DNA of 64,000 bases from JAPKZH01 sp964537875 (GCA_964537875.1 CAZIDN010000004.1:62001-126000), one strand, 5' to 3'. Positions 1-9,424 are shown, counted from the first letter of the stretch. Translations and numbers: made by a program. Notes: generated by a model from the sequence alone, not told the origin.

Positions 1-71
1 CCTTCGCCGAGAAGGCGGCGGCAAAGATGAGCTCCGATAAAGCCCGCGGCGCCGGTGACAAGGACGGTCAT
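1..71 (-). CDS. NAD-dependent sugar epimerase/dehydratase, N-terminal fragment
   Basis: Partial gene running off the left edge. Only the first 23 codons are visible. They read MTVLVTGAAGFIGAHLCRRL, the Rossmann-fold dinucleotide-binding start (TGxxGFIG) of extended short-chain dehydrogenases such as UDP-glucose 4-epimerase and dTDP-glucose dehydratase. The ATG overlaps the TGA stop of rpe (ATGA), so the two are probably co-translated. The substrate cannot be told from this fragment. Confidence 0.85.
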   Translation of the reverse strand, partial: MTVLVTGAAGFIGAHLCRRLLGE

Positions 72-736
72 GAGGCATCGACCCTCCCGGCTATTTCTTT
101 CATGAGGGAAACAGCCTGTCGAGGATTGGGATCGTTGAAGACGGCGTTGCCGGCGACGAAGACTTGGGCCCCATCTCTGGCCAGGACGCCGATATTCTGG
201 ACGTTGACGCCGCCGTCGATTTCGACCAGGGTCGTCAAATGTTGCTCTTGGATCCAGCGGCGGAGATGTTGGATTCTCTCGTGCGACCTCTCGATGAATT
301 TTTGGCTGCCTCTCCCCGGATTGACGCACATGAGCAGGACGAAGTCAAGGTCCTTGAGAATATCCTGGAGCCCATGGATCGGCGTCGCCGGATTCAGGGC
401 CACGCCGGCTTTTCGGCCGGAATCCCGGATGAGGGAGATGTCCCGGTGGAGATGGACGGACGTCTCGCCATGGATGGAGATCCAGTCGGCGCCGGCCTCG
501 AGAAACCAGGGAATGACCGCATTCGGGTTGTCTACCATGAGGTGGACGTCCAGCGGCAGCGAAGTCTTCTTCTTGAGCGAAGCGACAAGCTGCGGCCCGA
601 ACGTCAGGTTCGGGACATAGTGGCCATCCATGATGTCGACATGGATCAGGTCGGCGCCGGCCTCTTCGACCGTCTTAACGGCTTCGGCGATCCTGGTGAA
701 ATCGGCCGATAGAATCGAGGGAGCGATCAGGACCAT
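68..736 (-). CDS. rpe: Ribulose-phosphate 3-epimerase
   Basis: Interconverts ribulose 5-phosphate and xylulose 5-phosphate in the cytoplasmic pentose phosphate pathway. The 222-residue TIM barrel has the normal length. Visible family motifs are APSILSADF at the start, the metal and catalytic segment HVDIMDGHYVPNLTFGP, DVHLMV, and the second catalytic Asp in EIDGGVN. The loop normally written MSVNPGFGGQ reads MCVNPGRGSQ, a mild departure. It lies 1 nt after the PASTA-protein stop and overlaps the downstream epimerase gene by ATGA, so the three form one minus-strand transcription unit. Confidence 0.95.
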   Translation of the reverse strand: MVLIAPSILSADFTRIAEAVKTVEEAGADLIHVDIMDGHYVPNLTFGPQLVASLKKKTSLPLDVHLMVDNPNAVIPWFLEAGADWISIHGETSVHLHRDISLIRDSGRKAGVALNPATPIHGLQDILKDLDFVLLMCVNPGRGSQKFIERSHERIQHLRRWIQEQHLTTLVEIDGGVNVQNIGVLARDGAQVFVAGNAVFNDPNPRQAVSLMKEIAGRVDAS

Positions 737-737
737 G

Positions 738-1454
738 TTATTTGCTCACCTCCAGGGAGATTTGGTTCCGCTTCAGAAGCGGAAATCCGCGGAGGGGCGA
801 CTGCCGGAGGATAATGCCGGGCCCAAGGCCTTGATAGAGGGTGTCATGGTCGATGCTGACCTTGAATTCCATGGCTCTGAGCCTCTGGATCACGGCGGCG
901 GAATTTTTTTCGATCAGGTCGGGCATGATGTATTTGTCTTCCCACGCACCCTGGCTGACCAGGAAATTGACGGGCGTATTCCGGCTGACGACCTCTGCCG
1001 CAGCGGGCTGTTGGGAGATGATGCGTCCGGCGGCATACTGGGGCGTGTGGATCTGGGAGATCCGGCCTTTTCGCAAGCCCGTTTCTCTCAGCGCCTGACT
1101 GGCCCATTCCAGGCTTCTGGATTCAAACTTGGGGATGGGGACTTTTTCACTGCCCTGGCTCAGGATGACCCTGACCGTCCGATTGACCTTGAAGCGGGAT
1201 CCCGCCGACGGCTCCTGGAAGATGATCGTCCCTTTCTCGTAGCTGTTGTCGAATTGGCTGTCCTGGACGATCAGGCCCGTCTTCTTTTTGGCCAATTCGG
1301 CCTTGGCCTCGGCCAGGTTTTTTCCGCGAAGTTCGGGAATCGTCACCAATTCGCTTTTGAGGACCATCTGGGAGGACAGGTCTGCGGCTAAGAAGAAGAG
1401 GACGAGGTAGAGGAGGATATAGAGAGTGATCTCATAAATCTTCTTGTCGGACAT
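738..1454 (-). CDS. Membrane-anchored PASTA-domain protein
   Basis: 238 residues: a short cytoplasmic start, one hydrophobic anchor at about residues 9-29, then three PASTA-type repeats of roughly 65 residues (about 36-100, 105-170 and 172-238), each with the G(S/x)xVNxxVxxxxSxG-like ending. PASTA repeats bind peptidoglycan or beta-lactams in kinases and PBPs. Here there is no kinase or transpeptidase domain, so the protein is probably an extracytoplasmic cell-wall-binding module. It is the first gene of the PASTA-rpe-epimerase unit. A role in wall sensing is inference. Confidence 0.8.
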   Translation of the reverse strand: MSDKKIYEITLYILLYLVLFFLAADLSSQMVLKSELVTIPELRGKNLAEAKAELAKKKTGLIVQDSQFDNSYEKGTIIFQEPSAGSRFKVNRTVRVILSQGSEKVPIPKFESRSLEWASQALRETGLRKGRISQIHTPQYAAGRIISQQPAAAEVVSRNTPVNFLVSQGAWEDKYIMPDLIEKNSAAVIQRLRAMEFKVSIDHDTLYQGLGPGIILRQSPLRGFPLLKRNQISLEVSK

Positions 1455-1846
1455 GAAAACTCATTCCCGCAAGTTCCAAATTATCTATACCATAGATTCA
1501 TAACCAAGTAAACAGGGAAATGGTTACGTTCCCCCATAAGATGGCTCCGGAGCAAGCGGGAGGAGAGGGACGATTTCGATTGTCTATCAATAGGCTTTCC
1601 TCTATAATGACGTTGTCTGGATTCGTTTCATTTTGTCCGGGTGAATTCGGGAGTTCATGAAGGTCTGAGGGATCTTCAGCCGCGGATTGGCCTTCTCTCG
1701 CCGTCTTCGAGGGGACGGGGAGGGGCCGACGTGATTGGCCTTGGCCGGAGCGAGAGTGTTCCAAGCTCCGTGTGTCATGAACTAGACATAATGGAAGCGC
1801 GCTTTTGTGAATAAATCGCTTATTCCTTAAAGGAGAACGATCGACA
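1455..1846. other. Intergenic region with possible structured RNA
   Basis: No convincing gene in this 392-bp gap. It holds the candidate promoter of the PASTA gene at its left end. Around 1652-1783 lie a 9-bp complementary pair (AGTTCATGA at 1652 and TCATGAACT at 1775), a GC-rich hairpin with a TTCG-containing loop at about 1689-1727, and a 9-bp direct repeat ATTGGCCTT. This could be a small structured RNA or leader of the threonine aldolase gene, but no known RNA family was recognised. Confidence 0.3.
1484..1512 (-). promoter_or_regulatory. Candidate sigma-70 promoter of the PASTA-rpe unit
   Basis: On the minus strand TTTACT (1507-1512) and TATAGA (1484-1489) are separated by exactly 17 bp, about 30 bp upstream of the PASTA-protein start. 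Each box matches about four of six consensus positions. Confidence 0.45.
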
Positions 1847-2881
1847 ATGATGAAATACTCGGATTTTCGAAGCGATACCGTGACCAAGCCCACCGAGAAA
1901 ATGCGTCGGGCCATGGCCGAGGCCGAGGTCGGCGACGATGTCCTCGGAGACGATCCGACCGTTCAGAAATTGGAAGCTCTATCCGCTGAAAAAATGGGGA
2001 AAGAGGCCGGGCTTTATGTCCCCTCGGGAACGATGGGCAATTCGATCGCCGTCAAAACCTGGACGCGCGAGCTTGAGGAAGTGATTGTCGAAGCCCGCTC
2101 CCATATTTATAACATGGAATCGACCCATATGACGTTTATTTCCAGGGTCACGCCCCGGCCGCTGGCGTCCCGGCGAGGGGCCATGAATCCCGATGACATC
2201 GAAAAGAACATCCGAAAGCCGAACGTCCATCTTCCCCGGACGTCCCTGATCTGTGTCGAAAACACTCATAACAACTGGAGCGGCGCGGTGCTGCCTCTTG
2301 AGAATCTCCAGGCCGTCCGTGTGATCGCCGATCGGCATGGGCTGAGGGTCCACATGGACGGCGCGAGGATTTTCAATGCCGGCACGGCATCCGGCGTTCC
2401 CGTGAAAGAATATGCCCGGCTTGCCGACTCCGTCATGTTTTGCTTGTCCAAAGGCCTCTCGGCGCCTGTCGGCTCGATGCTTGTTGGCCCTCGAGACTTC
2501 ATCGATTACGGCCGGCGGATCCGCAAGGCTCTCGGCGGCGGGATGCGGCAGGTCGGCATCTTGGCCGCCGCTGGGATCGTGGCTTTGACGGAAATGGTCG
2601 ATCGCTTAAAAGAGGACCATCAGAGGGCCAAACGGCTGGCCGCGGCTGTGGCCGGGCTTCCGGGAGTGGACCTGGAACCGGCGGCGATCGAGACCAACAT
2701 CATCATCTTCAACTTCTCCCACCCGCGGCTTTCCGTCGCCGATTTTCTGGCAGAGCTCAAAAATCTGGGGATCCTGGCTTTGGCCTTGACCGGGGGCATC
2801 CGCCTGGTCACACACAAAGATGTTGATGATCAAGATGTCGACCGCGCCATTGCGGCATTTCGGGAGATCTTATCAAATTAG
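1847..2881 (+). CDS. ltaE: Low-specificity L-threonine aldolase
   Basis: PLP-dependent fold-type I enzyme cleaving L-threonine or L-allo-threonine to glycine and acetaldehyde. The 344-residue length is normal. Motifs seen: the start DFRSDTVTKPT, GDDVLGDDPTV, ENTHNN near residue 138, HMDGARIFNA near 169 with the PLP-contacting Asp, and the Schiff-base lysine Lys202 in LSKGLSAPVGS. AAAGGAGAA lies 9 nt upstream of the ATG; a second ATG follows at once. Its stop overlaps the convergent stop of the Fe-S oxidoreductase gene. Confidence 0.93.
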   Translation: MMKYSDFRSDTVTKPTEKMRRAMAEAEVGDDVLGDDPTVQKLEALSAEKMGKEAGLYVPSGTMGNSIAVKTWTRELEEVIVEARSHIYNMESTHMTFISRVTPRPLASRRGAMNPDDIEKNIRKPNVHLPRTSLICVENTHNNWSGAVLPLENLQAVRVIADRHGLRVHMDGARIFNAGTASGVPVKEYARLADSVMFCLSKGLSAPVGSMLVGPRDFIDYGRRIRKALGGGMRQVGILAAAGIVALTEMVDRLKEDHQRAKRLAAAVAGLPGVDLEPAAIETNIIIFNFSHPRLSVADFLAELKNLGILALALTGGIRLVTHKDVDDQDVDRAIAAFREILSN

Positions 2882-4896
2882 GTTTTCAAGCGCTCCGCCA
2901 GCAGTTGGGCGATATCCTCGACCTTGATCCCGGCCTTGTCTTTGTCTTTAAGCGCATCCCGGAGCATTGTCAAGCAGAAGGGACAGGCTGTGGCGACTAT
3001 TTCGGCCCCGGCCTCAATGATTTCTTCGGCCCGCAGGTGATTGATCCTCTTGCCGAGTTTTTCTTCCGTCCACATCAGGCCGCCGCCGGCGCCGCAGCAA
3101 AAGCTGTGGTCGCGGTTGTTCTTGAGCTCTAAAAATTTCGCAGGACCGATCCTGGATAAAATGTCGCGGGGGGCATCCAGGATCCCGTTGTGCCGACCCA
3201 GATAGCAGGGATCGTGGTAGGTGAGGGATCCGGCCTCGCCGGAAAAGGCCGGCAGCCGACCTTCCCGGATAAGGCTTTGGAGGAATTCCGTATGATGGAA
3301 AACTTCGATTTTTTTCAGATTGGATCTATCCTCCTGGCTGAGGGAAGGCACGAGATCGAGCAAAGCCGAATATTCGCGTTTGAAGGTGTTATAGCCATGG
3401 GGGCAGATCGTTACGATTTTTCGGACTTTGTATTGAGCGAAGAGCGCCAGGTTCTCGGCGGCGAGAGTCTGGAACAGATATTCATGGCCGAGCCGCCGGG
3501 CTGAGTCGCCGCAGCATTTTTCCTCCGTCCCCAGGATGGCGAAATCGACGCCCGCCGCCGTCAACAGCTCGACGAAGGCGCGCGTGATTTTCTTGCCTTC
3601 ATCATCAAAGGAGCCTGCGCATCCCACCCAAAAAAGGTATTCGGCGCCGGGATCGTCCCGGATGAGCTTGACGGGAAGCCCTTCCCTCCAATCGGCCCGT
3701 TTGGAAAACCCGATGCCCCAGGGATTGCCGTTGGTTTCCATGTTGCGGAAAAACGTGTTGAGCTCGGCAGGAAACTTGCTCTCCATGAGGACCTGGCTCT
3801 GCCGCATCCCCACGATTTTCCGGATGTGCTCGATCTCCACCGGACAGGCATGCATACAAGCGCCGCATGTCGTGCAAGTCCAGATTTCACCTTCGCTGTG
3901 GATGGCCGGGACAAGGCCGGGCAGCTCGTCCCGTTTCCGGGCGATCACCTTCCGTCCATCCTTGAGCAGGTGCTGTTCCATGTTGAAGAGAATCATTTTC
4001 GGCGATAGGGGCTTTTCGCTGGCGAAGGCAGGACAGACGTCCTGGCACCGCCCGCACTCCATACAGGCAAAAGCATCCAAATGGTCTTTCCAGGTGTAGT
4101 CCAGGGCTTTTTCGATGCCGAAAACCTCCGATTTCTCCAGGTCCAGGGGATTTATGACCCGGCCCGACTTGGGGGAACGGACGAACATGTTGAAGGAGCC
4201 CGTGAACATATGCAGATATTTGGAGTGCGGGACATAGGCGATAAAACCGAAGACGAAGAGAATGTGGAGCCACCAGGAGATCCTGAAATGGGCGGCGACG
4301 CCGGAGGCCGAGAGGCCGGAGGCATTGATGGTCTGGGCCAAACGGCTGCCCAAGAAGGCCCAGCGGCTCGTCTCGGGATGAAGGGCGATAGCGAAGGCTT
4401 CAAAATAGAGGTAGCTCAAAGTGACGAGAACGATCGCAGCATAGATGATCGCCGAGTCTCCGCGGGTCGTGGCATAGGCCTTGGGCCGGACGATGAAACG
4501 CCTGACCGCGAAAAAGAGAATGCCGACGACGACCAGAACGGCAAAGACGTCCACAAGCAGGGAGAAAAAGAGCCCGAGGCGGGTTTCGCCGAAAAGGTAA
4601 AAATCAGGGAACAATCCTTCCAAGGTGTGATTGACGGTCATCATGTCGAACGTCAACGCGCCGTAAAAAATGAAGACATGGATGAAGCCGGTCAAGACGC
4701 GTTCGTTCTTCAGAGTGCATCGCTGGAACAATATTTTCCCGACGGCATGGACGAGCCTGCCGAGGAAACGGTCGAACCTGGCTTCGGGCCTGGCCGCGCG
4801 CAAGATCCTGAAGCGATAAACCAAGGGAGACAAAAAAGCGGCCGCGGTTCCGCCGATGACCAGGATCAAGATGATTTTTTCCGCCGCTCCGAGCAT
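2878..4896 (-). CDS. HdrD/DsrK-like membrane Fe-S oxidoreductase
   Basis: 672-residue fusion. The N-terminal 235 residues contain about five membrane spans, like the cytochrome-b (NarI/DsrM-type) family. Two [4Fe-4S] ferredoxin motifs follow (CMECGRCQDVCP at about 278 and CTTCGACMHACP at about 341). The C-terminal half has two CCG-type cysteine-rich domains (CCGDSARR and CCGAGGG), as in heterodisulfide reductase HdrD and glycerol-3-phosphate dehydrogenase GlpC. The family passes electrons between a soluble donor (often an electron-transfer flavoprotein) and the quinone pool. No etf genes are adjacent, so the partner is unknown. It is monocistronic here. Confidence 0.85.
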   Translation of the reverse strand: MLGAAEKIILILVIGGTAAAFLSPLVYRFRILRAARPEARFDRFLGRLVHAVGKILFQRCTLKNERVLTGFIHVFIFYGALTFDMMTVNHTLEGLFPDFYLFGETRLGLFFSLLVDVFAVLVVVGILFFAVRRFIVRPKAYATTRGDSAIIYAAIVLVTLSYLYFEAFAIALHPETSRWAFLGSRLAQTINASGLSASGVAAHFRISWWLHILFVFGFIAYVPHSKYLHMFTGSFNMFVRSPKSGRVINPLDLEKSEVFGIEKALDYTWKDHLDAFACMECGRCQDVCPAFASEKPLSPKMILFNMEQHLLKDGRKVIARKRDELPGLVPAIHSEGEIWTCTTCGACMHACPVEIEHIRKIVGMRQSQVLMESKFPAELNTFFRNMETNGNPWGIGFSKRADWREGLPVKLIRDDPGAEYLFWVGCAGSFDDEGKKITRAFVELLTAAGVDFAILGTEEKCCGDSARRLGHEYLFQTLAAENLALFAQYKVRKIVTICPHGYNTFKREYSALLDLVPSLSQEDRSNLKKIEVFHHTEFLQSLIREGRLPAFSGEAGSLTYHDPCYLGRHNGILDAPRDILSRIGPAKFLELKNNRDHSFCCGAGGGLMWTEEKLGKRINHLRAEEIIEAGAEIVATACPFCLTMLRDALKDKDKAGIKVEDIAQLLAERLKT

Positions 4897-4965
4897 GTCC
4901 TCTCCTCTGTTTGGACTGGAGAACGATGATTGTGCGGATGTATTTATACTACAGAATGAGGCTTT

Positions 4966-7728
4966 TTAAAATTCATAATTCAGGCCGATGCGAAAGACCC
5001 GCGGCGACTGGATCTCGGTCGCGTAGCGCCGGGGAAATTCCGGCCCGGTCCATTCATTCTCTTCCGTGGCCAGGTTCCTGTTGAAGATGTTGAAGGCGTC
5101 GACGAGGATCCTCAGACGGCCGATTTTCAAGGAAATGATTTTTTCCAGCCTGACATCCACGGTCATGTTGTATTCATAGCGGGCCGCGCCCCGGGGATGG
5201 GCTTGGATATAGAACGGCCCTTGATTCAGGCCCGTCACGATGATCTTGCGGGCAAACGGCTGGCCGTCATAGTACTTGATGAGGCCGCCGAGGCGCGTCC
5301 CGAACGGAGCTTTGACGCTCCATCCGATCCTGGCCGTGTAGGCCCGGTCGAAGCGAAGACGGCCGCGGGCATTGATGGAGGCATTGGGATTATCATAGAG
5401 AGCGCCGATGACGCCGTCATCGTTCTCCCATTCCGTGTTGCCCGGGCTGGTCGTTCCGACGGCCTCCATCGCGGTCAGAGATAGGAAAAAGACTCCATTT
5501 TCGCCGGCCTTCTTGACCAGGCTCAGATCCAGGCCTTTGTATCTCGAGACCCGGCTCGCGCCGTCGGGATTGGTCAGAAGGTAAAAATCGTGCCCTAAAG
5601 ATTCAGGATTCTGATTGTAGACCGTGAAGATCAGGTCGTCATGGGAGCCGGGGATTCGATCGTCCCCTTCGTCGTAGAATGGGACGGGCTCATATTCCGA
5701 AAAAGGCACGCCGGTATTGGCGGTCTCGATGAGGTTCCTTGTTTCCCTGTAAAAGCCGGCTAAAGAGAAGACCCAGTGCGCTCCGAAATCCTGAGTCCAG
5801 GAAACGACGTATTCGTCGGTGGAAGGCTGTCGGATCCCGGGATCGACGGCGGCAAACTTAGGTCCTTCCCGCCGCAGCAGATCGCCTTTTTCGGAAGCCT
5901 GGTAGTTCGTGTCCTCATTGGCATCTACCCAGCGATAGGCGAGCCCGCCCGGCGCATCGGGATTCCCATATGACAGATAGTTCAGCGGAAGGTCGAAATA
6001 ATAGCGGGCGGCGGAAATTCTAAAGAGAGAGGTTCTCCGTTGGGAGAGGGGGAGGATCAGGCCGAACCGAGGCGAGAGGTTGAGCCATCGGATCTCGTAT
6101 TGGGGATTCCGGCCGCGGTTCCAACCGAGATTCACCCCGGCATACAGAGAGATCAAGTTTGGCAGGGTGATGGTCTCCTGGGCGAAGGCCTGGGCTTGGA
6201 GGGCGGATTCCCGGTGATCGAAGGGGCTGTCGTAGAGCACAACCTCCAGTGGTTTGGCGTTGAAAAAATGAAGATGGATGTTCTCCAGGATATTCTGGCG
6301 GGAAGCGGCGGAACGGATTTGAAGCTGGAAGCCGTACTGGAGGAGATGCTCGGACCAAAGAAAATTCTTGAACAGGGATTTTGCGTCAAAAAACAAGGAG
6401 AAAGATCGGCGACTGTCCTGGCCGGCAAAGGCGGCCGAGCCCGACGGAATTTTTCGAAAGAGTTCCAGCTTGTATGGACCCTGAGCGCCCTTTTGAAAAT
6501 CCGTCCTGAGGTCGGCCAGGCCGGCGCTCAGCCCTGCCCGGTAAGAATGATCGAGGCCGGACTTGGAGTCCAGGAGGACCTGGAGAATATGATACGTGTC
6601 TTTCTGCCGGGATGTCGAAGCGAAGGGCACAGCCCGGCCGGCGCCGAGAGAGGCGTGCGAAACCTCCTGTCCGGTCCAGAGAAACTTCAGCGTGTGTTTG
6701 GGCAGAAGAAGGGAGAAATTGACGAGGCCCGAATAAAAAAAGGAGGGGTCTTCGCCTTCGTAGCCGGCCAGGTTTCTGGAAACGGCCAGTGAAGTCAGGG
6801 AGGCAAAGAAAAGCAACTTCCGGCCGACCAAGGGCCCGGAGACGTGGAGATTAAAGTCTGTGAGCCGCCGGAAGGTATGGCTGTCCAGGAGTCCCTCGTT
6901 CTGCAGGGAATCGGTGATATTGGACGATGTCATATTTTTGCCGATGTAAAAGGCGGATAGGCCGCCGTGAAAATCCGGAGTGCCTTCTTTTGGGACGAGG
7001 GAAAAATAGCCTCCCGGCGAGAAGGCCTGGGGAGGATGGGCGGCATTGCTCATCTGAACCCAGCTGAGACTGAAAAAATCGGGAATGAACAAAGGCTGGC
7101 CGGTCCAATACGGGTCAGTGACATTCATGCCGTTCAACAAATATGCGTTCTGGGTCCAAGAAATTCCTCCCCGGGCGCTGAAAAGGGCGGGGAGAGTCTC
7201 CCAGAGGCCGCCGACATCGATCCGGTTCGTGGTCGCCGACAGGTCCTGGTTTTCGACGAGCGCCCATACGGAATTTCCGGAGGGGAGGTTTTCGATTTGA
7301 CCGGAAGAAATCGTCGTTTGAGTCGAAAAAGGGGAGAAGTCGATCACCGAAATTTTCGGGCCTGGGCTTACCTCCAAGTCTGGGGACGGCAGCTGGATCT
7401 TGATGAAAAGGTCGGCGCCGGGTTCCACGGACAGGCGATCCTTCGTTTCCGAATCAAGACTCGGAGTTTCGACGCGGAGGGCATAACGGCCGGCCGGAAC
7501 CGCGGCAAAAGCGAAGCGGCCCTTCTCGTCACAGACTGCGGCTGGAATATCGCTCGGGCTCTGCCCGACAAGCTTGATCACGGCCTTGTCGACAGGGCTT
7601 TCGCTTTGATCCACAACCCGCCCCCGCAGGGATCCGGTCCCGGCGTTAAGAGCGAAGGCAGGGCCGAAAAGCAAAAGGGGGATGACCAGGCCGGCGACAG
7701 CCGCAATCTTCAAAGCATCTTTAAACAA
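4966..7728 (-). CDS. TonB-dependent receptor with carboxypeptidase-regulatory-like domain
   Basis: 920-residue outer-membrane receptor of the Oar-like type. It has a signal peptide (about residues 1-26, ending FALNA), a carboxypeptidase regulatory-like beta-sandwich (about 30-112, GSLRGRVVDQSESPV...GRYALRV), a plug region with IENLPSG, then a long beta-barrel whose last strand ends in phenylalanine (GLNYEF). The start appears to be TTG, preceded by AAGGAGAAG at good spacing. Such receptors take up complex organic ligands with energy from TonB. The substrate is unknown, and no ExbBD or SusD partner is adjacent. Confidence 0.9.
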   Translation of the reverse strand: MFKDALKIAAVAGLVIPLLLFGPAFALNAGTGSLRGRVVDQSESPVDKAVIKLVGQSPSDIPAAVCDEKGRFAFAAVPAGRYALRVETPSLDSETKDRLSVEPGADLFIKIQLPSPDLEVSPGPKISVIDFSPFSTQTTISSGQIENLPSGNSVWALVENQDLSATTNRIDVGGLWETLPALFSARGGISWTQNAYLLNGMNVTDPYWTGQPLFIPDFFSLSWVQMSNAAHPPQAFSPGGYFSLVPKEGTPDFHGGLSAFYIGKNMTSSNITDSLQNEGLLDSHTFRRLTDFNLHVSGPLVGRKLLFFASLTSLAVSRNLAGYEGEDPSFFYSGLVNFSLLLPKHTLKFLWTGQEVSHASLGAGRAVPFASTSRQKDTYHILQVLLDSKSGLDHSYRAGLSAGLADLRTDFQKGAQGPYKLELFRKIPSGSAAFAGQDSRRSFSLFFDAKSLFKNFLWSEHLLQYGFQLQIRSAASRQNILENIHLHFFNAKPLEVVLYDSPFDHRESALQAQAFAQETITLPNLISLYAGVNLGWNRGRNPQYEIRWLNLSPRFGLILPLSQRRTSLFRISAARYYFDLPLNYLSYGNPDAPGGLAYRWVDANEDTNYQASEKGDLLRREGPKFAAVDPGIRQPSTDEYVVSWTQDFGAHWVFSLAGFYRETRNLIETANTGVPFSEYEPVPFYDEGDDRIPGSHDDLIFTVYNQNPESLGHDFYLLTNPDGASRVSRYKGLDLSLVKKAGENGVFFLSLTAMEAVGTTSPGNTEWENDDGVIGALYDNPNASINARGRLRFDRAYTARIGWSVKAPFGTRLGGLIKYYDGQPFARKIIVTGLNQGPFYIQAHPRGAARYEYNMTVDVRLEKIISLKIGRLRILVDAFNIFNRNLATEENEWTGPEFPRRYATEIQSPRVFRIGLNYEF

Positions 7729-7759
7729 CGGATTTCTTCTCCTTGGATTTTAGCGCCCT

Positions 7760-7788
7760 ATTTTCTTATCATTTGCCGGGACTGTCAA
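7760..7788 (-). promoter_or_regulatory. Candidate promoter of the TonB receptor gene
   Basis: Minus strand: a perfect TTGACA (7783-7788), a 17-bp spacer and GAAAAT (7760-7765), with transcription expected to start about 25 nt before the receptor's TTG start. Confidence 0.5.
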
Positions 7789-7939
7789 GGCGGCGGGCTC
7801 AAACGGAAGCGACAAGAGCCTTGGTCGGAGCAAGATCGCTACGGGCTCTGCCGATCATGACTTCTCAATAATAGAGGAGGACCCGAAGGATCAAGGCCTA
7901 GAGCGGAGGAAGAAACCATGACCGCTCAGAAAATAAAAA

Positions 7940-7968
7940 TTGAAAAAAGCTCCGGGCTCGGCTATTGT
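7940..7968 (+). promoter_or_regulatory. Candidate promoter of lpdA
   Basis: TTGAAA (7940-7945), 17-bp spacer, TATTGT (7963-7968). Its position argues that the lpdA start is the ATG at 8024 and not an upstream in-frame TTG that coincides with the -35 box. Confidence 0.55.
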
Positions 7969-8023
7969 ATTTTTGAGTTTTTTCGGAAGTCTTTTGGAGC
8001 TCGGCGGTCAAGGAGAGACGGAC

Positions 8024-9424
8024 ATGAACATTAAAAAAGATATCGCCGTGATCGGAGCAGGATCGGGCGGATATGTGGCGGCGCTGCGCGGCGCCCAGCT
8101 ACGGAAAAACGTCGTTCTGTTCGAGGAGGACCGGGTCGGCGGGACCTGTATCAACTATGGCTGCATCCCGACCAAGTATCTCCTCCATCAAACCAAGCTC
8201 TTCCAGGAGCTGAAAACGAACAAGACATGGGACGGACCGGTCGACCGGATCCTCTGCAACTGGACCAGAGTCCAGGCAGGAAAGCTCAAGGCCGTCGACC
8301 GGCTTGTCCGGGGAATCGAATTCCTGCTCCAGAAAAACGGTGTCGAGTTCGTCCTGGGGAAAGCCGCGCTTCAGGACGAACGACATGTTCTGGCCCAAAC
8401 CTCCGAGGGGGAAAAAGTCTTTGAAGTTGAGCGGATCATCCTGGCCACGGGCAGCCGTTCCGCCGATCTGCCGTTTCTTCGAGCCGACGGCCAGGCCGTC
8501 GTGACGAGCCGGGAGACGCTGGACTTAGCCGACGTCCCGAAAAAACTGCTGGTCGTCGGGGCGGGTGCGATCGGCATTGAGATGGGAACAATCTTCAGAC
8601 GCCTGGGGACGGATGTGACGATCCTGGAGATCATGCCGACGGTCCTTCCCGGATGCGACAAGGAAATGGGGACTCGGCTGGAGCGGGTCTTGAAAATGCA
8701 GGGCCTGAAAATATTCACCCAGATGAGGATCGAACAGGTTCTTCATGGACAGGGCAAAGTCGCGCTGAAAGGAACATGCCTCAGAAATATGACGCCCTTT
8801 GAATTCGAGGCTGAACGGGTCTTGCTTGCGGCGGGACGCAAAGCGAATTCCCAAAGCCTTCATACCGGTTCGCCGTTCATCAGGCTTGACACCTCGGGCT
8901 GGGTCGAGGTCAATCCAAATCTGGAGACTAACATACCCGGCGTCTATGCCATCGGCGATCTCGTCGGCGGAAAATTGCTGGCTCACAAGGCTTCGCACGA
9001 AGGCTTGGTCGCCGCGGAAAATGCGGCCGGGGGGAATGCCCTCATGGATTACCGGGCCCTTCCCATGGCTGTCTTCACCGAGCCCGAGTTTGCCTCGGTC
9101 GGGCTGACCGAGGAGGAAGCCCGCCAGCAGACCGGCCAAGTCCGAATCGGCGCGTTTTCCTTTCAGGCCAGCGGCAGAGCCCTGACCATGGAAAGCCCGG
9201 AAGGGCAGGTCAAGATCATCGCCGGAAGGGATGACGAGATCCTGGGGGCCCATATCCTCGGCCCTTCGGCCAGTGAGCTGATCGCGGAACTCATCTTGGC
9301 CATGCATAAGAAGTTGAAGCTCAGGGACGTCGCCTCCACGATCCATATCCATCCGACTTTGTCAGAATCCGTGATGGAGGCGGCCATGAAGGCCGAAGGC
9401 ATGGCTATTCATGTCCTCAACTAG
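8024..9424 (+). CDS. lpdA: Dihydrolipoyl dehydrogenase
   Basis: FAD-dependent pyridine nucleotide-disulfide oxidoreductase (466 residues) that reoxidises dihydrolipoamide of 2-oxoacid dehydrogenase or glycine cleavage complexes with NAD+. Seen: the FAD-binding start IAVIGAGSGGYVAALRG, the redox disulfide Cys42/Cys47 in GGTCINYGCIP, a central NAD-binding LLVVGAGAIGIEMG, AIGDLVGG, and the C-terminal dimer-active-site HIHPTLSE. AAGGAGAG precedes the chosen ATG. It stands alone without E1 or E2 genes. Its stop shares a CTAG palindrome with the stop of the convergent gene. Confidence 0.93.
   Translation: MNIKKDIAVIGAGSGGYVAALRGAQLRKNVVLFEEDRVGGTCINYGCIPTKYLLHQTKLFQELKTNKTWDGPVDRILCNWTRVQAGKLKAVDRLVRGIEFLLQKNGVEFVLGKAALQDERHVLAQTSEGEKVFEVERIILATGSRSADLPFLRADGQAVVTSRETLDLADVPKKLLVVGAGAIGIEMGTIFRRLGTDVTILEIMPTVLPGCDKEMGTRLERVLKMQGLKIFTQMRIEQVLHGQGKVALKGTCLRNMTPFEFEAERVLLAAGRKANSQSLHTGSPFIRLDTSGWVEVNPNLETNIPGVYAIGDLVGGKLLAHKASHEGLVAAENAAGGNALMDYRALPMAVFTEPEFASVGLTEEEARQQTGQVRIGAFSFQASGRALTMESPEGQVKIIAGRDDEILGAHILGPSASELIAELILAMHKKLKLRDVASTIHIHPTLSESVMEAAMKAEGMAIHVLN

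Noticed and set aside
1498..1914. Minus-strand ORF of 138 codons
   Set aside because: It runs through the intergenic gap into the 5' end of ltaE in the wrong strand, has no recognisable domain or ribosome site, and has non-coding composition.
4081..4929. Plus-strand ORF of 282 codons
   Set aside because: Shadow of the HdrD-like gene on the opposite strand; Asp/Glu/Gly-rich low-information protein with no family match.
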